Assembly: GCF_009733865.1 (NCBI RefSeq)
Contig: NZ_WOFB01000019.1
Span: forward strand, 62,001 to 126,000
Length of the DNA stretch: 64,000 nt
Source: Oceanobacillus salinisoli
GTDB taxonomy: Bacteria > Bacillota > Bacilli > Bacillales > Amphibacillaceae
Reading direction: 5' to 3'
Positions 50,325 to 59,741 of this stretch are shown piece by piece. The translations under genes and the position numbers were made by a program. Each line of letters begins with the position of its first letter. Within the stretch, counting starts at the first letter, position 1. The notes under the pieces are model-generated. The model did no database searches, had not been told where the DNA came from, and worked only from the letters and a program-made list of their open reading frames with translations.

Positions 50325-50371
50325 AAAAAAGAGGCTTCTCAAGAGTTTGCTCAACTCATGAGAAGCCTCCG
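50325..50371. repeat. Hairpin repeat, copy 2
   Basis: GAGGCTTCTCA and TGAGAAGCCTC are perfect inverted arms around AGAGTTTGCTCAACTCA, preceded by AAAAAA. It could act as a terminator on the minus strand. Confidence 0.7.
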
Positions 50372-50458
50372 TTAAAAATTTCTGTTTAACATCTAATCGC
50401 TTTTCCTAAACTTGTTCCAATTGAAAAGAACGGGTTAGGAAGAATAGGAAGAAGTAAG

Positions 50459-50486
50459 AGGTCGGGATGATAACGTCCCAACCTCT
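50459..50486. terminator. Hairpin downstream of GPH symporter gene
   Basis: GAGGTCGGGA and TCCCAACCTC pair with one bulge. It lies 54 bases past the symporter stop on the minus strand; the T-run is poor. Confidence 0.5.
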
Positions 50487-50539
50487 CCGATTATTTTGGC
50501 ACTCTAACCTGTATTAAGAAAAGACTGTTTTTATTGAAG

Positions 50540-52030
50540 TTATTCAGGGTCTGGAAGTGTAATCTGATTCTTGGCCACAAGTATTTTCTTAACGTCTGCA
50601 ATTTCATCTTGTATCTCAACCATTCTCCTGCCATTCAACTCGTAAAATTTCATCGCTAAGAGTGACGACACCCAACCGAACATTGGGAAACCAAATTGGA
50701 AAACCAACGTCATTATTAATAGTGAGGATGTCAACTCCTCACCTACCTGTGGGAAAACTTCTTTAAATCCAATAGATGCTAATAAAAATCCAACAATGGT
50801 TGTCGCTAAAGAGGATATTAACTTATCAACAAAAGAAAAGATGGTACTAATCATTCCCGGTATATACCTACCTGTAATATGAGTTTCGTAATCCGAAGTA
50901 TCAGCAATCATGGGGATGACCATATTCCCCGTTAATCCAGCAAACCCCATTCCTAATCCATATAAAGCAAGAAAAAGAAATGTATTCAGACCCATATCGA
51001 TAAGAGAAATTGTTTTCGGGTCCATTATCATCAACAATCCTAGGACACCAACGAAACAAAGAAGCGCTGCCCAAGTCCCATACACAAAAATCCTTTTCAT
51101 GCCAGCTTTCCTTGCTATCCCAATTCCTAGGTATGTAATCAGCAAAGTAGGAAGGATGGTAATCATTTGGATTGTTCCGCTTAATGCATAATTCCCGATA
51201 AGGATTCCAAAAAACATGACTGGGACTGCAGGTTGCCTTAGGATACTATTAGCAAGCTTGTCCGTTGATGCTGCAATTACGAGCATTTGGAGAGGTCGAT
51301 TTCTTTTAATTACCGGCCAATATTCGCTGAACTTTGTTTTCACTGATTTTTCTGCAAAACCAAAGTACTCGAGGCGGTCTTTTTTCCATATGCCAATTAC
51401 AGCAATAATTGTAAAAATTGCCCCAGTTACTACTCCATACGTTACTAATTCAGTAAATAAAGCTTCTGAAAATTCCCCTCCATATTTTGGAACTAGATAA
51501 GAAGCAAGAAGGACTTGTCCACCAACAAAAATGATGGTTGTAAACGTTGCATCAAAGGCTGAAAAAAGCGGACGTTGTTTGGGATCATTAGTCAACACTG
51601 TTTGGGCCGCTCTTGTACAAACTGCTTGGAACGTATAACCGATAATATGGATTGCATACATACAAATAAAAAACACCAAACGTAAACCTTCTGGCAAGTG
51701 ATGGGTTACCATAAACATAGTGATGGTTGAAACAGCAAGAATAATATTTCCTAACACCATAAAAGGTCTAAATTTCCCAAACCTTGTATTTGTACGATCA
51801 ATAATAAATCCTATAATCGGATCTGTGATCCCATCAAAAATCCTTAAGGCAGTTAAAATTGTACTAACAACCACAACCGCTAGCCCAGCCACACCAGTTG
51901 CATAATAGGAAACTAATCCAAGTAAAAAGAAATATAGGTTTGTTGCTGCATTATTAAGTGAAAAAAAACCGATTTGCCAAATTTTTGACCTGTGAATGAA
52001 TTGCCCCTCTTTAGTGGTTGCTTCCGACAT
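50540..52030 (-). CDS. GPH-family (glycoside-pentoside-hexuronide) cation symporter
   Basis: A 496-residue membrane protein with 12 helices. The family signature is seen in 'RIFDGITDPIIGFIIDRTNTRFGKFRPFMVLG' near the N-terminus and 'MIADTSDYETHITGRYIPGMISTIFSFVDKL' after helix 10. GPH members carry sugars, glycosides or uronides with Na+ or H+. No glycosidase or sugar-metabolic gene lies within the window, so the cargo is unknown. The start ATG 52030 follows GGAAAGAGG. It is a single gene between repeat-rich spacers. Confidence 0.9.
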   Translation of the reverse strand: MSEATTKEGQFIHRSKIWQIGFFSLNNAATNLYFFLLGLVSYYATGVAGLAVVVVSTILTALRIFDGITDPIIGFIIDRTNTRFGKFRPFMVLGNIILAVSTITMFMVTHHLPEGLRLVFFICMYAIHIIGYTFQAVCTRAAQTVLTNDPKQRPLFSAFDATFTTIIFVGGQVLLASYLVPKYGGEFSEALFTELVTYGVVTGAIFTIIAVIGIWKKDRLEYFGFAEKSVKTKFSEYWPVIKRNRPLQMLVIAASTDKLANSILRQPAVPVMFFGILIGNYALSGTIQMITILPTLLITYLGIGIARKAGMKRIFVYGTWAALLCFVGVLGLLMIMDPKTISLIDMGLNTFLFLALYGLGMGFAGLTGNMVIPMIADTSDYETHITGRYIPGMISTIFSFVDKLISSLATTIVGFLLASIGFKEVFPQVGEELTSSLLIMTLVFQFGFPMFGWVSSLLAMKFYELNGRRMVEIQDEIADVKKILVAKNQITLPDPE

Positions 52031-52175
52031 CTTGACACCTCTTTCCGTTTACTATACTTTTTAGTATTACCTTTCACCAGCATAGTATCCAAAACAGGTG
52101 ATATAATACGCCCTTGAAACAACCGAAAGTATATGGGGATTTTCGTAGTTTGCATATGAAAATTACATGGAAAAT

Positions 52176-52200
52176 GGCCCAGGTTTATTTCTTCTGGGCC
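52176..52200. terminator. Hairpin upstream of GPH gene
   Basis: GGCCCAG and CTGGGCC arms around GTTTATTTCTT. The T-rich tail is weak on both sides. Confidence 0.4.
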
Positions 52201-52355
52201 CAATAATTACTCTATTTAATTTAAGATAAGCTGTGCAACACACTCTACATGGCTTGAGTAGTGATCGTAGAACTATTGAAGTAGTGGTATGTACCTTGAT
52301 TAATACTTAATTGTTGTTTTATACGAAAAATGTATACCTTCACATAACCTAAAAA

Positions 52356-52404
52356 ATGAAAAAAGAAGCCTCTCAAAAGTTCGCTGAACTCATGAGAAGC
52401 CTCC
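52356..52404. repeat. Hairpin repeat, copy 3
   Basis: AAAAAAGAAGCCTCTC, AAAAGTTCGCTGAACTCA, TGAGAAGCCTCCGTTAA. It has the same right half as copy 2 and the same left half as copy 1, so the three copies are mosaics of one family. Confidence 0.7.
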
Positions 52405-52457
52405 GTTAATTTAACTTATGTTAGCAAACCACTCTCACCTTACTAACACGGGCTATG

Positions 52458-52502
52458 GGGTCAGTCCCCCGCAACAGCGCAGTGAGGAACTGACCCTTTT
52501 TC
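52458..52502 (+). repeat. GGGTCAGTCCCCCGC palindromic repeat with terminator form
   Basis: GGGTCAGT and ACTGACCC arms enclose CCCCCGCAACAGCGCAGTGAGG, and a run of T follows on the plus strand. It has the look of a REP-like unit that recurs in Bacillaceae intergenic DNA (impression, not checked). Confidence 0.5.
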
Positions 52503-52685
52503 TTTTACTTTTAATTACTTCGCAATTTGCACAGCGTTATTCATTCTAAATACGGAATCTCCATATTAATAATTATTCTTATACAGGGGGGCAGACACCT
52601 TTTCACAAAAACAGACTAAGTGCTGCCAACACACTCAGTCTAACTTACAAAAAACTGGGGCACAGTGCCCTGTCCCTCTGGTCCT

Positions 52686-54452
52686 CTAAGCGGAATTTCG
52701 TTTCTGTTCAATTGCATTCAAACGTTTGTTGTTTGTCGCAATAATGTATATAACAGTTCCCCAAATAAGTACAGCTATAATCGATCCAATGTTAAAAATC
52801 CCTTTTTCAGCTGTCCACATAATGGAATAACCTATTGAACCTAACAATAGTGCGTAATAGAAAAACGGAAGAAGCGTTTTACGAATAACGTGCCCTTCTT
52901 TTCCTACAAGGCCAACAACTGCTGATGCTGCGACAACATTATGAACACAAATCATGTTTCCAGCTGCACCACCAACCGCTTGAAGTGCAACCATCCATGT
53001 CGGGTCAGCACCGATGCGCTCGCCTACCCCGAATTGGAAGAGTGAGAACATCATGTTACTAACGGTATTACTACCAGCTACAAATGCACCAAGTCCACCA
53101 ATGAACGTTGCAAAGATCGGATACATAGAACCTACAAGATTTGCAACACCTTCTGCTAAAACGATTGGCATTTCTTGATAACCAACTGCCCCACCGCCTG
53201 AGTTAAGAAATACTTGCACCATTGGAACAGTAAAGACAAGAGCCGAACCTGCAGCAATCATCGTTTTACCGGAGTCTTTCCAAGCCCTAGCGAACTCCTC
53301 GCCTTTCATTCCATGCAAATAGTAGGTTAATACTGCAACGACGATAAAAATAAATCCCGGTGAAAACAGAATTTCCCAACTGGAAGATATTTCTGTCCCA
53401 AAAATATTTGGAAAAGCTATTTTTACAGATTTAAGCCAATCTCCTACTTTAGTTAGCCTTGAAATTAGTAAAAGAATAGCAATCAAAACGTATGGAGTCC
53501 ATGCACGCCACATGCTTATTTTGCCAGCATAAATATCATTATTTTTTAATTCAACACGCCCAGTCCAGGTTGGATCCCATCGGTCCTTTGCTTCGAAGTC
53601 CCAAATATCGTGTTCTTTTGGCATAAGGAATCCTTTTTGGGCAGCAGGAATGACAATTACCAACCCAACTAAGCCACCAATCATTGCCGGGAATTCCGGT
53701 CCTAATGTATTTGCAACAATCATATATGGGATTGTCATCGCTACAGAAGCAAATAACGCAAATTTCCATACTTTCAACCCTTCACTGAATGACTTGTTTT
53801 TCCCAAAAAATCGGGTTAAAATAGCGGCTAAAAATAATGGGATTAACAGTCCTGCAATGGCATGAAGTATAGCAACTTTCCCAGCAACACCAAATACAAA
53901 ACCTGAAACATCCGTAATTTGAGTAAGGGGCTCAATTCCAGAACCTACACCCACAATCATCGGCGTTCCAACTGCTCCAAATGATACCGGAGTACTTTGA
54001 ATGATCATACCGGATACAACAGCTGCCATCGCCGGAAATCCAAGTCCGACCATTAATGGGACTGCAACAGCAGCGGGTGTCCCAAAACCTGCTGAACCTT
54101 CAATAAATGAACCGAAAAGCCAGGCAATGATAATAACTTGAATACGGCGGTCTGGTGAAATATCTGTAAAACCTCGACGAATGGTGTTCAGACCTCCACT
54201 TTCTTGTAGCGTGTTCAAGAGTAAAATCGCACCGAAAATAATGAATAACAGCGTTACAGCAACAATAAGTCCATGAACGGAGGCAGCGGCAACTTGTGAA
54301 AATGAGACACCCCAGACGAGAAGAGCTAGTATTACTGCGACGAGGTAGGAAAGCGGCATTGCTTTACTCGCTGGCCATTTAAGCCCTACTAGAAAAACAG
54401 CAACAACGATAATTGGAAGAAAGGCCAGAACAGCTAATATTCCATTATCCAT
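52686..54452 (-). CDS. L-lactate/glycolate permease (LctP family)
   Basis: A 588-residue protein with about 13-14 membrane helices. 'SGGLNTIRRGFTDISPDRRIQVIIIAWLFGSFIEGSAGFGTPAAVAVPLMVGLGFPA' and 'AFVAGSNTVSNMMFSLFQFGVGERIGADPTWMVALQAVGGAAGNMICVHNVVAASAVVGL' are diagnostic. E. coli LldP and GlcA of this family import lactate and glycolate with a proton. The gene belongs to the same-strand group with glycolate oxidase GlcD/F/E upstream, so glycolate or lactate is the substrate. The start ATG 54452 follows AAAAGGGGG. Confidence 0.93.
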   Translation of the reverse strand: MDNGILAVLAFLPIIVVAVFLVGLKWPASKAMPLSYLVAVILALLVWGVSFSQVAAASVHGLIVAVTLLFIIFGAILLLNTLQESGGLNTIRRGFTDISPDRRIQVIIIAWLFGSFIEGSAGFGTPAAVAVPLMVGLGFPAMAAVVSGMIIQSTPVSFGAVGTPMIVGVGSGIEPLTQITDVSGFVFGVAGKVAILHAIAGLLIPLFLAAILTRFFGKNKSFSEGLKVWKFALFASVAMTIPYMIVANTLGPEFPAMIGGLVGLVIVIPAAQKGFLMPKEHDIWDFEAKDRWDPTWTGRVELKNNDIYAGKISMWRAWTPYVLIAILLLISRLTKVGDWLKSVKIAFPNIFGTEISSSWEILFSPGFIFIVVAVLTYYLHGMKGEEFARAWKDSGKTMIAAGSALVFTVPMVQVFLNSGGGAVGYQEMPIVLAEGVANLVGSMYPIFATFIGGLGAFVAGSNTVSNMMFSLFQFGVGERIGADPTWMVALQAVGGAAGNMICVHNVVAASAVVGLVGKEGHVIRKTLLPFFYYALLLGSIGYSIMWTAEKGIFNIGSIIAVLIWGTVIYIIATNNKRLNAIEQKRNSA

Positions 54453-54551
54453 TTCTAAAATCCCCCTTTTAAATATTTTATTCTATTAAATAACAATACA
54501 ATTTCCCTATCTTTTGTTAGCAAGAACAGAAATTTAGTATTGTTATATAAT

Positions 54552-54681
54552 GAAACTTCAATCAGTGGGGGTTGGGCCTACAAGATGTAGGTCATGCAGA
54601 CAAAGACATAAGGAAGTGGCGTACTTCGTCTGCGTTCCCCCTATCCCCCCCTCTTCTCCCGAATTCTTGAAGTTGGGGGTT
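54552..54681. repeat. IS605-end-like palindromic element
   Basis: AACTTCAATCAGTGGGGGTT at the left and TTCTTGAAGTTGGGGGTT at the right carry the inverted AACTTCAA/TTGAAGTT, with an internal hairpin GCAGAC...GTCTGC. The left end repeats the ACTTCAATCAGTG found at the left end of the tnpB element (11379-11391). It is probably a non-autonomous relative; no reading frame. Confidence 0.45.
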
Positions 54682-54707
54682 AAAATGTCCGATAATGCGA
54701 GATAAAA

Positions 54708-55472
54708 TTAGCCCTGTTTTACAGGGTTACGAAGCCCGCCAATTTCAGCAATTTCACAGATGATGTCATCACCATCTCTCATCATTCCTGCGCCAAGCGG
54801 ACTACCAGTTAAAATCACGTCGCCTTGTTCTAGTGTCATTATGCTGGAAAGCCCGGCAATCATCTTTCTCATAGGAATAATCATTAGCTTTGTTACGCTA
54901 TCCTGTATCTTGTCGCCGTTTAAATATGCTTTAACTGTAACTTTATTAGGATCCAATTCTGTTTCGATATATGGACCAAGCGGCGTAAACGTGTCAAATG
55001 ACTTTCCTATCATCCAATGTCCATCTTTATGGAAAAATTGCGGTGCCGTTACATCGTTGGCTACCGTATAGCCAAAAATAAATTCTGTTACCTCTTCTTC
55101 AGTAATATTACTTGTACGTTTTCCAATCACTACTGCAAGCTCGGATTCGAATTTTACTTCTTCTATTTTATTTGGAATAACGATGGACTTCCCACTTCCA
55201 ATAACAGATGAAATCGGCTTGTAAAAAAACACAGGAATTTCTGGAAGTTCAGAAGGTAAATCCTCTGTTTTGCCAACATAGTTTGCACCAATACCAATCA
55301 CATGGCGTGGCGTAAGGGGTGCCAGTAATTCAATATCTTCTTCATTGTGTATAATCCCCATATATTTCCAATTGGAAAATATGTTTCCTTCAATTTGTTG
55401 GATACCATTTTCTGTTACGATTCCTTGCAAAATTGTTTCTTCATTTTGTTTTTTAAATCTAGCAAATTTCAT
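54708..55472 (-). CDS. Fumarylacetoacetate hydrolase family protein
   Basis: I use ATG 55472 (MKFARFKKQNEET), which has TAGGAGTGAG upstream; the frame itself is open to 55529. The product is 254 residues. FAH-domain marks are 'IGIGANYVGK', the metal carboxylates in 'KFESELAVVIGKR', 'FGYTVANDVTAP' and 'GDVILTGSPLGAG'. Such enzymes hydrolyse or decarboxylate beta-keto acids such as acylpyruvates and oxaloacetate. It lies between the glycolate oxidase genes and the permease gene on the same strand. A link with glyoxylate/pyruvate-type acids is plausible but unproven. Confidence 0.88.
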   Translation of the reverse strand: MKFARFKKQNEETILQGIVTENGIQQIEGNIFSNWKYMGIIHNEEDIELLAPLTPRHVIGIGANYVGKTEDLPSELPEIPVFFYKPISSVIGSGKSIVIPNKIEEVKFESELAVVIGKRTSNITEEEVTEFIFGYTVANDVTAPQFFHKDGHWMIGKSFDTFTPLGPYIETELDPNKVTVKAYLNGDKIQDSVTKLMIIPMRKMIAGLSSIMTLEQGDVILTGSPLGAGMMRDGDDIICEIAEIGGLRNPVKQG

Positions 55473-55562
55473 TATTCTCACTCCTAAATTGTTAATATTC
55501 CGATAATTTAAGTGGTGAATCTCTAGCATTTCTATAAAATGGAATTAAAAACTAGTAAACAA

Positions 55563-57029
55563 TTATACTTCTACTTTTTCAGGTTCTTTCTTGACTTCGA
55601 CACAACGGCCAGGCTGAGGGAATAATTTCCCTGGATTTAATAAATTTTCTGGGTTGAATACAGCACGTATATTCGTTTGCGCGGCCACCTCTTCTTCGCT
55701 GAAGATAAAGCGCATTTCAGCTGACTTTTCAATTCCAACACCGTGTTCGCCAGTAATCGAACCCCCAACATCTGCACAAACCTTCAAGCATTCGGAACCC
55801 GCTTTTGAAGCACGCTCACTTTGACCTGGAATACTTGCATCAAACAAAATAAGTGGATGAAGATTCCCATCACCTGCGTGAAAAATATTCGCAATTCGAA
55901 GCTTATACTTTATACTAATCTCTGCAATTTCCCCAAGCACTTCAGGTAATCGCGTTCTAGGAATAACCCCATCCTGGACGAGGTAGTCAGGAGATATTGT
56001 CCCCATTGCCCCAAAACCCGTCTTTCGATTTGCCCACCAAAGTCCACGTTCTGCTTCATCTTTTGCCACTTTTACCTTACGCACATTGTTGTTTTTACAA
56101 ACGGTAAGAATTTCATTAATTTGGTCGTCAATTCCAGCTGAAATTCCATCCACTTCAATAAGCAGGAACGCGGCAATGTCACTCGGATGCCCAACAGGAT
56201 AAGCTGCGGATTCCACACCTTCGATAGCTATCGAATCCATCATTTCAAGTGCTGCTGGAATGATACCAGTTGAAATGATGTCTGAAACCGATTGGCTTGC
56301 ATCATTAATATCATCATAATAGGCGAGAACTGTTTTTTTATCTTCAGGATTCTTCAATACTTTCACTGTAATTTTGGTCACAATGCCAAGTGTTCCTTCT
56401 GAACCAGTTAAGAGGCCGAGCAAATCGTATCCTGGGTGATCAGGAATCCCATCATCTCCAATTTCAACGATTTCACCTGTAGGAAGCACAATCTCGAGCC
56501 CCAAAATATGATTCGTCGTTACACCATATTTTAAACAGTGAGCACCACCTGCATTTTCAGCAACATTCCCGCCGACCGTACATGCATACTGGCTTGAAGG
56601 GTCTGGTGCATAATAGTAGCCTTTATCCGAAATGGATTGTGTCAGCTTTAAGTTAACATAGCCAGGCTCAATAACTGCTTTTCTATTTTCCAAGTCAAGG
56701 TGTAGCATCTTCTTCATTCGGACCAGACTAATGATGACTTCACCGCCGAACGGAGTTGCTCCACCGCTTAACCCTGTTCCTGCCCCTCGTGCAATAAAAG
56801 GAACTTTTTCTTTGTTTAATAGTTTGACAACTTCTGAAACTTGTTCGGTATTATTTACAAAAACTACTGCCCTTGGCATCCCTTTTGACATCGTGTAACC
56901 GTCACATTCATATGCAATGAGCTCTTCTTTTAAATAAAGTACTTCACTTTCGCCAACCATAGTGATTAATTGTTGAACAACAGGATCGGAGCATTGTTTT
57001 TTACGCTTTTTTCCAAACATACCTTTCAC
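55563..57029 (-). CDS. glcD: Glycolate oxidase FAD subunit GlcD
   Basis: A 488-residue FAD-linked (PCMH/VAO fold) oxidase subunit. The FAD site is 'PFIARGAGTGLSGGATPFGGEVIISL', then 'YAPDPSSQYACTVGGNVAENAGGAHCLKYG' and 'GSEGTLGIVTKITVKVL'. The C-terminal substrate domain carries 'IFHAGDGNLHPLILFD' and 'GSITGEHGVGIEKSAEM'. With GlcE and GlcF it oxidises glycolate to glyoxylate. D-lactate dehydrogenases share this fold, but the three-subunit set supports glycolate (D-lactate is usually a side substrate). The start ATG 57029 follows AAGGAGGTG. The gene order on the strand is E-F-D. Confidence 0.9.
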   Translation of the reverse strand: MKGMFGKKRKKQCSDPVVQQLITMVGESEVLYLKEELIAYECDGYTMSKGMPRAVVFVNNTEQVSEVVKLLNKEKVPFIARGAGTGLSGGATPFGGEVIISLVRMKKMLHLDLENRKAVIEPGYVNLKLTQSISDKGYYYAPDPSSQYACTVGGNVAENAGGAHCLKYGVTTNHILGLEIVLPTGEIVEIGDDGIPDHPGYDLLGLLTGSEGTLGIVTKITVKVLKNPEDKKTVLAYYDDINDASQSVSDIISTGIIPAALEMMDSIAIEGVESAAYPVGHPSDIAAFLLIEVDGISAGIDDQINEILTVCKNNNVRKVKVAKDEAERGLWWANRKTGFGAMGTISPDYLVQDGVIPRTRLPEVLGEIAEISIKYKLRIANIFHAGDGNLHPLILFDASIPGQSERASKAGSECLKVCADVGGSITGEHGVGIEKSAEMRFIFSEEEVAAQTNIRAVFNPENLLNPGKLFPQPGRCVEVKKEPEKVEV

Positions 57030-57037
57030 CTCCTTCT

Positions 57038-58423
57038 TTATTTCGATTTCATTAGATCGACTGCTTCTTTCTTTTCTTTTTCATAAGCCCAATCAAGCAG
57101 TTGGACGGTATGGACAACCTTTTCACTTCTTCCATACTTTTCAACACCCATGGCTATTTGGAGCATGCAACCAGGATTACCCATCGAAATCATTTCAACG
57201 TTGTCAGGAACATCATCCATCTTACGTTCAAGGAGCGCCCCTGCCATCTCAGGATGTGTGAGATTGTAGATTCCAGCACTACCACAACATCTGTCTGCAT
57301 CAGGTAAATCGACCATTTCCACTCCTGGAATTTCTTTTAAAAGTTGACGAGGTTCAAAGCGTACACCTTGTCCGTGAGCCAAATGACATGCATCATGGTA
57401 GGTGATTTTTGTTTTAATTTCTGCTTTTGGACGTTTAAAATCATTGTCATACAAAAATTTGGAAACGTCTTCAACTTTTGCCGAAAACTCTTTTGCTAGG
57501 GGTAGCATTTCTGGATCATTTCTAAATAGTTCATCATATTCCTGAAGGGCACATCCACAACCTGCAGCATTCACAAGTACTTTATCGTAATCTTTAAATG
57601 CTTCCATGTTTTGTTTCGCAAGTTTTTTCCCTGTTTCTCTATCACCAGCATGAATATGAAGAGCGCCACAGCATCCCTGTTGTGTCGGAAGGCCAACTTC
57701 AAATCCATTATGCGTAAGAACGCGAACGGTTGCTTCATTAACGTCACTGAACATGACATCCATGACACAGCCTGTTAACATACCAACCCGTTGTTTTGGC
57801 GCTCCTACCGCTGGAACGATTTCTGGATATCTGCCAAGGATAGGTTTATCAACTTTGGGAAGAATGGCTTCCATATCTTTCAAGTGTGTTGGCATGACAT
57901 TTAACAAACCTGTTTTTCTTACGGCACTTTGTATACCGCTCTTTTGGTAAAATCTCATTAAACCACCAAGCGTATTCATGCGCTTCTGATAAGGGAAAAA
58001 TCCCTTCAAAGCCGTCTTACTGAGTACACCTGCAAAACCTGTTAAAGGCATCGCCTGGCGAATTTGTCCACGCGCTTCTTCAATTAGACCACCGACTTGG
58101 ACATCTGCCGGACATGCTGTTTCACAAGCACGACAATCAAGACAATCAAAGATGGGTTTAGAAAATGCTTCATTAACGTCAAGTTTACCTTCTGCTACCG
58201 CTTTAACTAAGTGAACACGACCCCTTGGTGAATGTTGTTCTTCACCTGTTTCTTGATAAGTCGGGCAAGCTTCAAGACACAAGCCACAGTGAACACAATC
58301 TTCCCATTTTTTTTCGTCGGGAAGATCTTCCCAAAGAAAGTTTCCTAGACTCTTCGTATCACAAGGTGCACCGGTTTTTACATTGTTCACTGAATGTACT
58401 AATTTATCTCCACCCATACTCAT
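57038..58423 (-). CDS. glcF: Glycolate oxidase iron-sulfur subunit GlcF
   Basis: I use ATG 58423, two bases past the glcE stop, with GGGAGG in front; the frame is open to 58441. The product is 461 residues. Two [4Fe-4S] motifs are present, 'CVHCGLCLEACP' and 'CLDCRACETACP', followed by two CCG domains ('QQGCCGALHIHAG' and 'DRCCGSAGIYN'). It passes electrons from the flavin subunits to the quinone pool at the membrane. The tight spacing to GlcE and GlcD confirms the complex. Confidence 0.92.
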   Translation of the reverse strand: MSMGGDKLVHSVNNVKTGAPCDTKSLGNFLWEDLPDEKKWEDCVHCGLCLEACPTYQETGEEQHSPRGRVHLVKAVAEGKLDVNEAFSKPIFDCLDCRACETACPADVQVGGLIEEARGQIRQAMPLTGFAGVLSKTALKGFFPYQKRMNTLGGLMRFYQKSGIQSAVRKTGLLNVMPTHLKDMEAILPKVDKPILGRYPEIVPAVGAPKQRVGMLTGCVMDVMFSDVNEATVRVLTHNGFEVGLPTQQGCCGALHIHAGDRETGKKLAKQNMEAFKDYDKVLVNAAGCGCALQEYDELFRNDPEMLPLAKEFSAKVEDVSKFLYDNDFKRPKAEIKTKITYHDACHLAHGQGVRFEPRQLLKEIPGVEMVDLPDADRCCGSAGIYNLTHPEMAGALLERKMDDVPDNVEMISMGNPGCMLQIAMGVEKYGRSEKVVHTVQLLDWAYEKEKKEAVDLMKSK

Positions 58424-58424
58424 T

Positions 58425-59741
58425 TTATATACCTCCCACAAAACGCTGGCGGTTAAGGATTCTATTGGGGTCGTTTGTTCGTTTGATGCCTTCTAACAAA
58501 GCAAAGTACCCCGGTTTTTCTCCCCAAACCCCTACTGTTTCTCTTAATTTAAACGGTAAATGGGTACATACAACATACCCACGTTTTTCTTCTACCTTTT
58601 TCCTTAGCGCTTTAATATAGGTAACAATATCTTCGGGAAATCCTTTTACATATACTCTTAAAATACCATGGCCAACTCCACCGTGTGCTTCAACTACAAC
58701 ATGAAACACCTTAGCAAGCTCAACAGCTGCTTTCACGTTAATGAGAACATCTAAATTATTGCTTCCAATTTTAAGTGCTGCTTGGGTGTAAGTGTCGTTC
58801 TCGTCATCATGATGGCCATTAGGCCCCAAATGTTGGAATTTCGCCCACCACTGTCTTGCTTCCTCTTCATGCAGCACGGAATGCTCAGCGCCGATTGGCA
58901 AATGTTCCTTTACCCAATTTTCCTGATAAAGGACGGCATTTTCTCGGTCTTCAAATGCAATCGCAAGTGTATAGTGATGTTTACCAGTCATTTTTTCAGT
59001 GATAGCAGGGTTTAAAATTTCAAGAGATACCGGTTCCATCTTAGAATCGAGTAGTAATACGGTAAATGCACGGATGGCTTGTTCATTGCCTTGAGGGAAA
59101 TGGAGAAGAGACAATCCCTCATATTTCGGGAGTGGACGTAATTTAATCGTGATTTCGCTAATGACACCAAGTGTTCCCATTGAACCGACGAAAAGCTTAT
59201 TCATATCATAACCTGCTACGTTTTTTACAACTTTTCCTCCTGTACGAATAACCCTTCCATCCGGATATACGATTCTAGTACCAATGACCAAATCTCTAAC
59301 AGATCCGTAAAGCAGTCTTTTCGCCCCACTGTCATTGCTTGATACAATACCACCAATCGTTGCTATTTCTGGCCAGGAAGTGTCAAGCGCGACACGCTGC
59401 CCATAATTACCCAATTCATCAGAAATTTCTTTTAACGTCGTACCGGGTCTGACCGTCATTGTCAGGTCACCAACTGAATGCTCCACAATCCCTTTGTATT
59501 TAGCAAGTGATAATAAAATATCCGCTTGTTCAATCAACCCACCGTAGCCCCGCTTCGTTCCACCTGAAATAACATTGACCGTTTTCCCATATTTATTCGA
59601 AAAGGCTAGCACTTTCGAAATATCTTCTTCGGAATAAGCTTCAATTATTTGAATCCCGCCATTGCCAAGCAGATGTTTTTCTTCATTGTTATATCTCATT
59701 TGTTCTTTTGGTAAAATCCCTTCTAAACTAGGTGAAATCAT
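58425..59741 (-). CDS. glcE: Glycolate oxidase FAD-binding subunit GlcE
   Basis: A 438-residue PCMH-type FAD-binding subunit: 'VNVISGGTKRGYGGLIEQADILLSL', 'TIGGIVSSNDSGAKRLLYGSVRDLVIGTRIVYPDGRVIRTGGKVVKNVAGYDMNKLFVGSMGTLGVI'. It is shorter in its substrate domain than GlcD and longer than E. coli GlcE (about 350). The start ATG 59741 follows CAAGGGGGG. It is the first gene of the glc run, preceded by 270 bases of AT-rich promoter DNA after a terminator. Confidence 0.88.
   Translation of the reverse strand: MISPSLEGILPKEQMRYNNEEKHLLGNGGIQIIEAYSEEDISKVLAFSNKYGKTVNVISGGTKRGYGGLIEQADILLSLAKYKGIVEHSVGDLTMTVRPGTTLKEISDELGNYGQRVALDTSWPEIATIGGIVSSNDSGAKRLLYGSVRDLVIGTRIVYPDGRVIRTGGKVVKNVAGYDMNKLFVGSMGTLGVISEITIKLRPLPKYEGLSLLHFPQGNEQAIRAFTVLLLDSKMEPVSLEILNPAITEKMTGKHHYTLAIAFEDRENAVLYQENWVKEHLPIGAEHSVLHEEEARQWWAKFQHLGPNGHHDDENDTYTQAALKIGSNNLDVLINVKAAVELAKVFHVVVEAHGGVGHGILRVYVKGFPEDIVTYIKALRKKVEEKRGYVVCTHLPFKLRETVGVWGEKPGYFALLEGIKRTNDPNRILNRQRFVGGI

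Larger units (their letters stand above)
49123..50458. other. Repeat-bearing intergenic region without genes
   Basis: 1.3 kb of AT-rich DNA. It holds hairpin repeats at 49521-49567 and 50325-50371 and the full repeat at 49702-49762. Short open frames (for example 50157-50375) have no ribosome site and run into the repeat. No gene is supported. Confidence 0.6.
52031..52685. other. Repeat-rich intergenic region
   Basis: 650 bases with four hairpins: 52176-52200, 52356-52404, 52458-52502 and GGGCACAGTGCCC at 52658-52670. No gene was seen. Confidence 0.6.

Noticed and set aside
50157-50375. A 72-codon plus-strand gene
   Set aside because: There is no ribosome site and its end consists of the hairpin repeat at 50325-50371.
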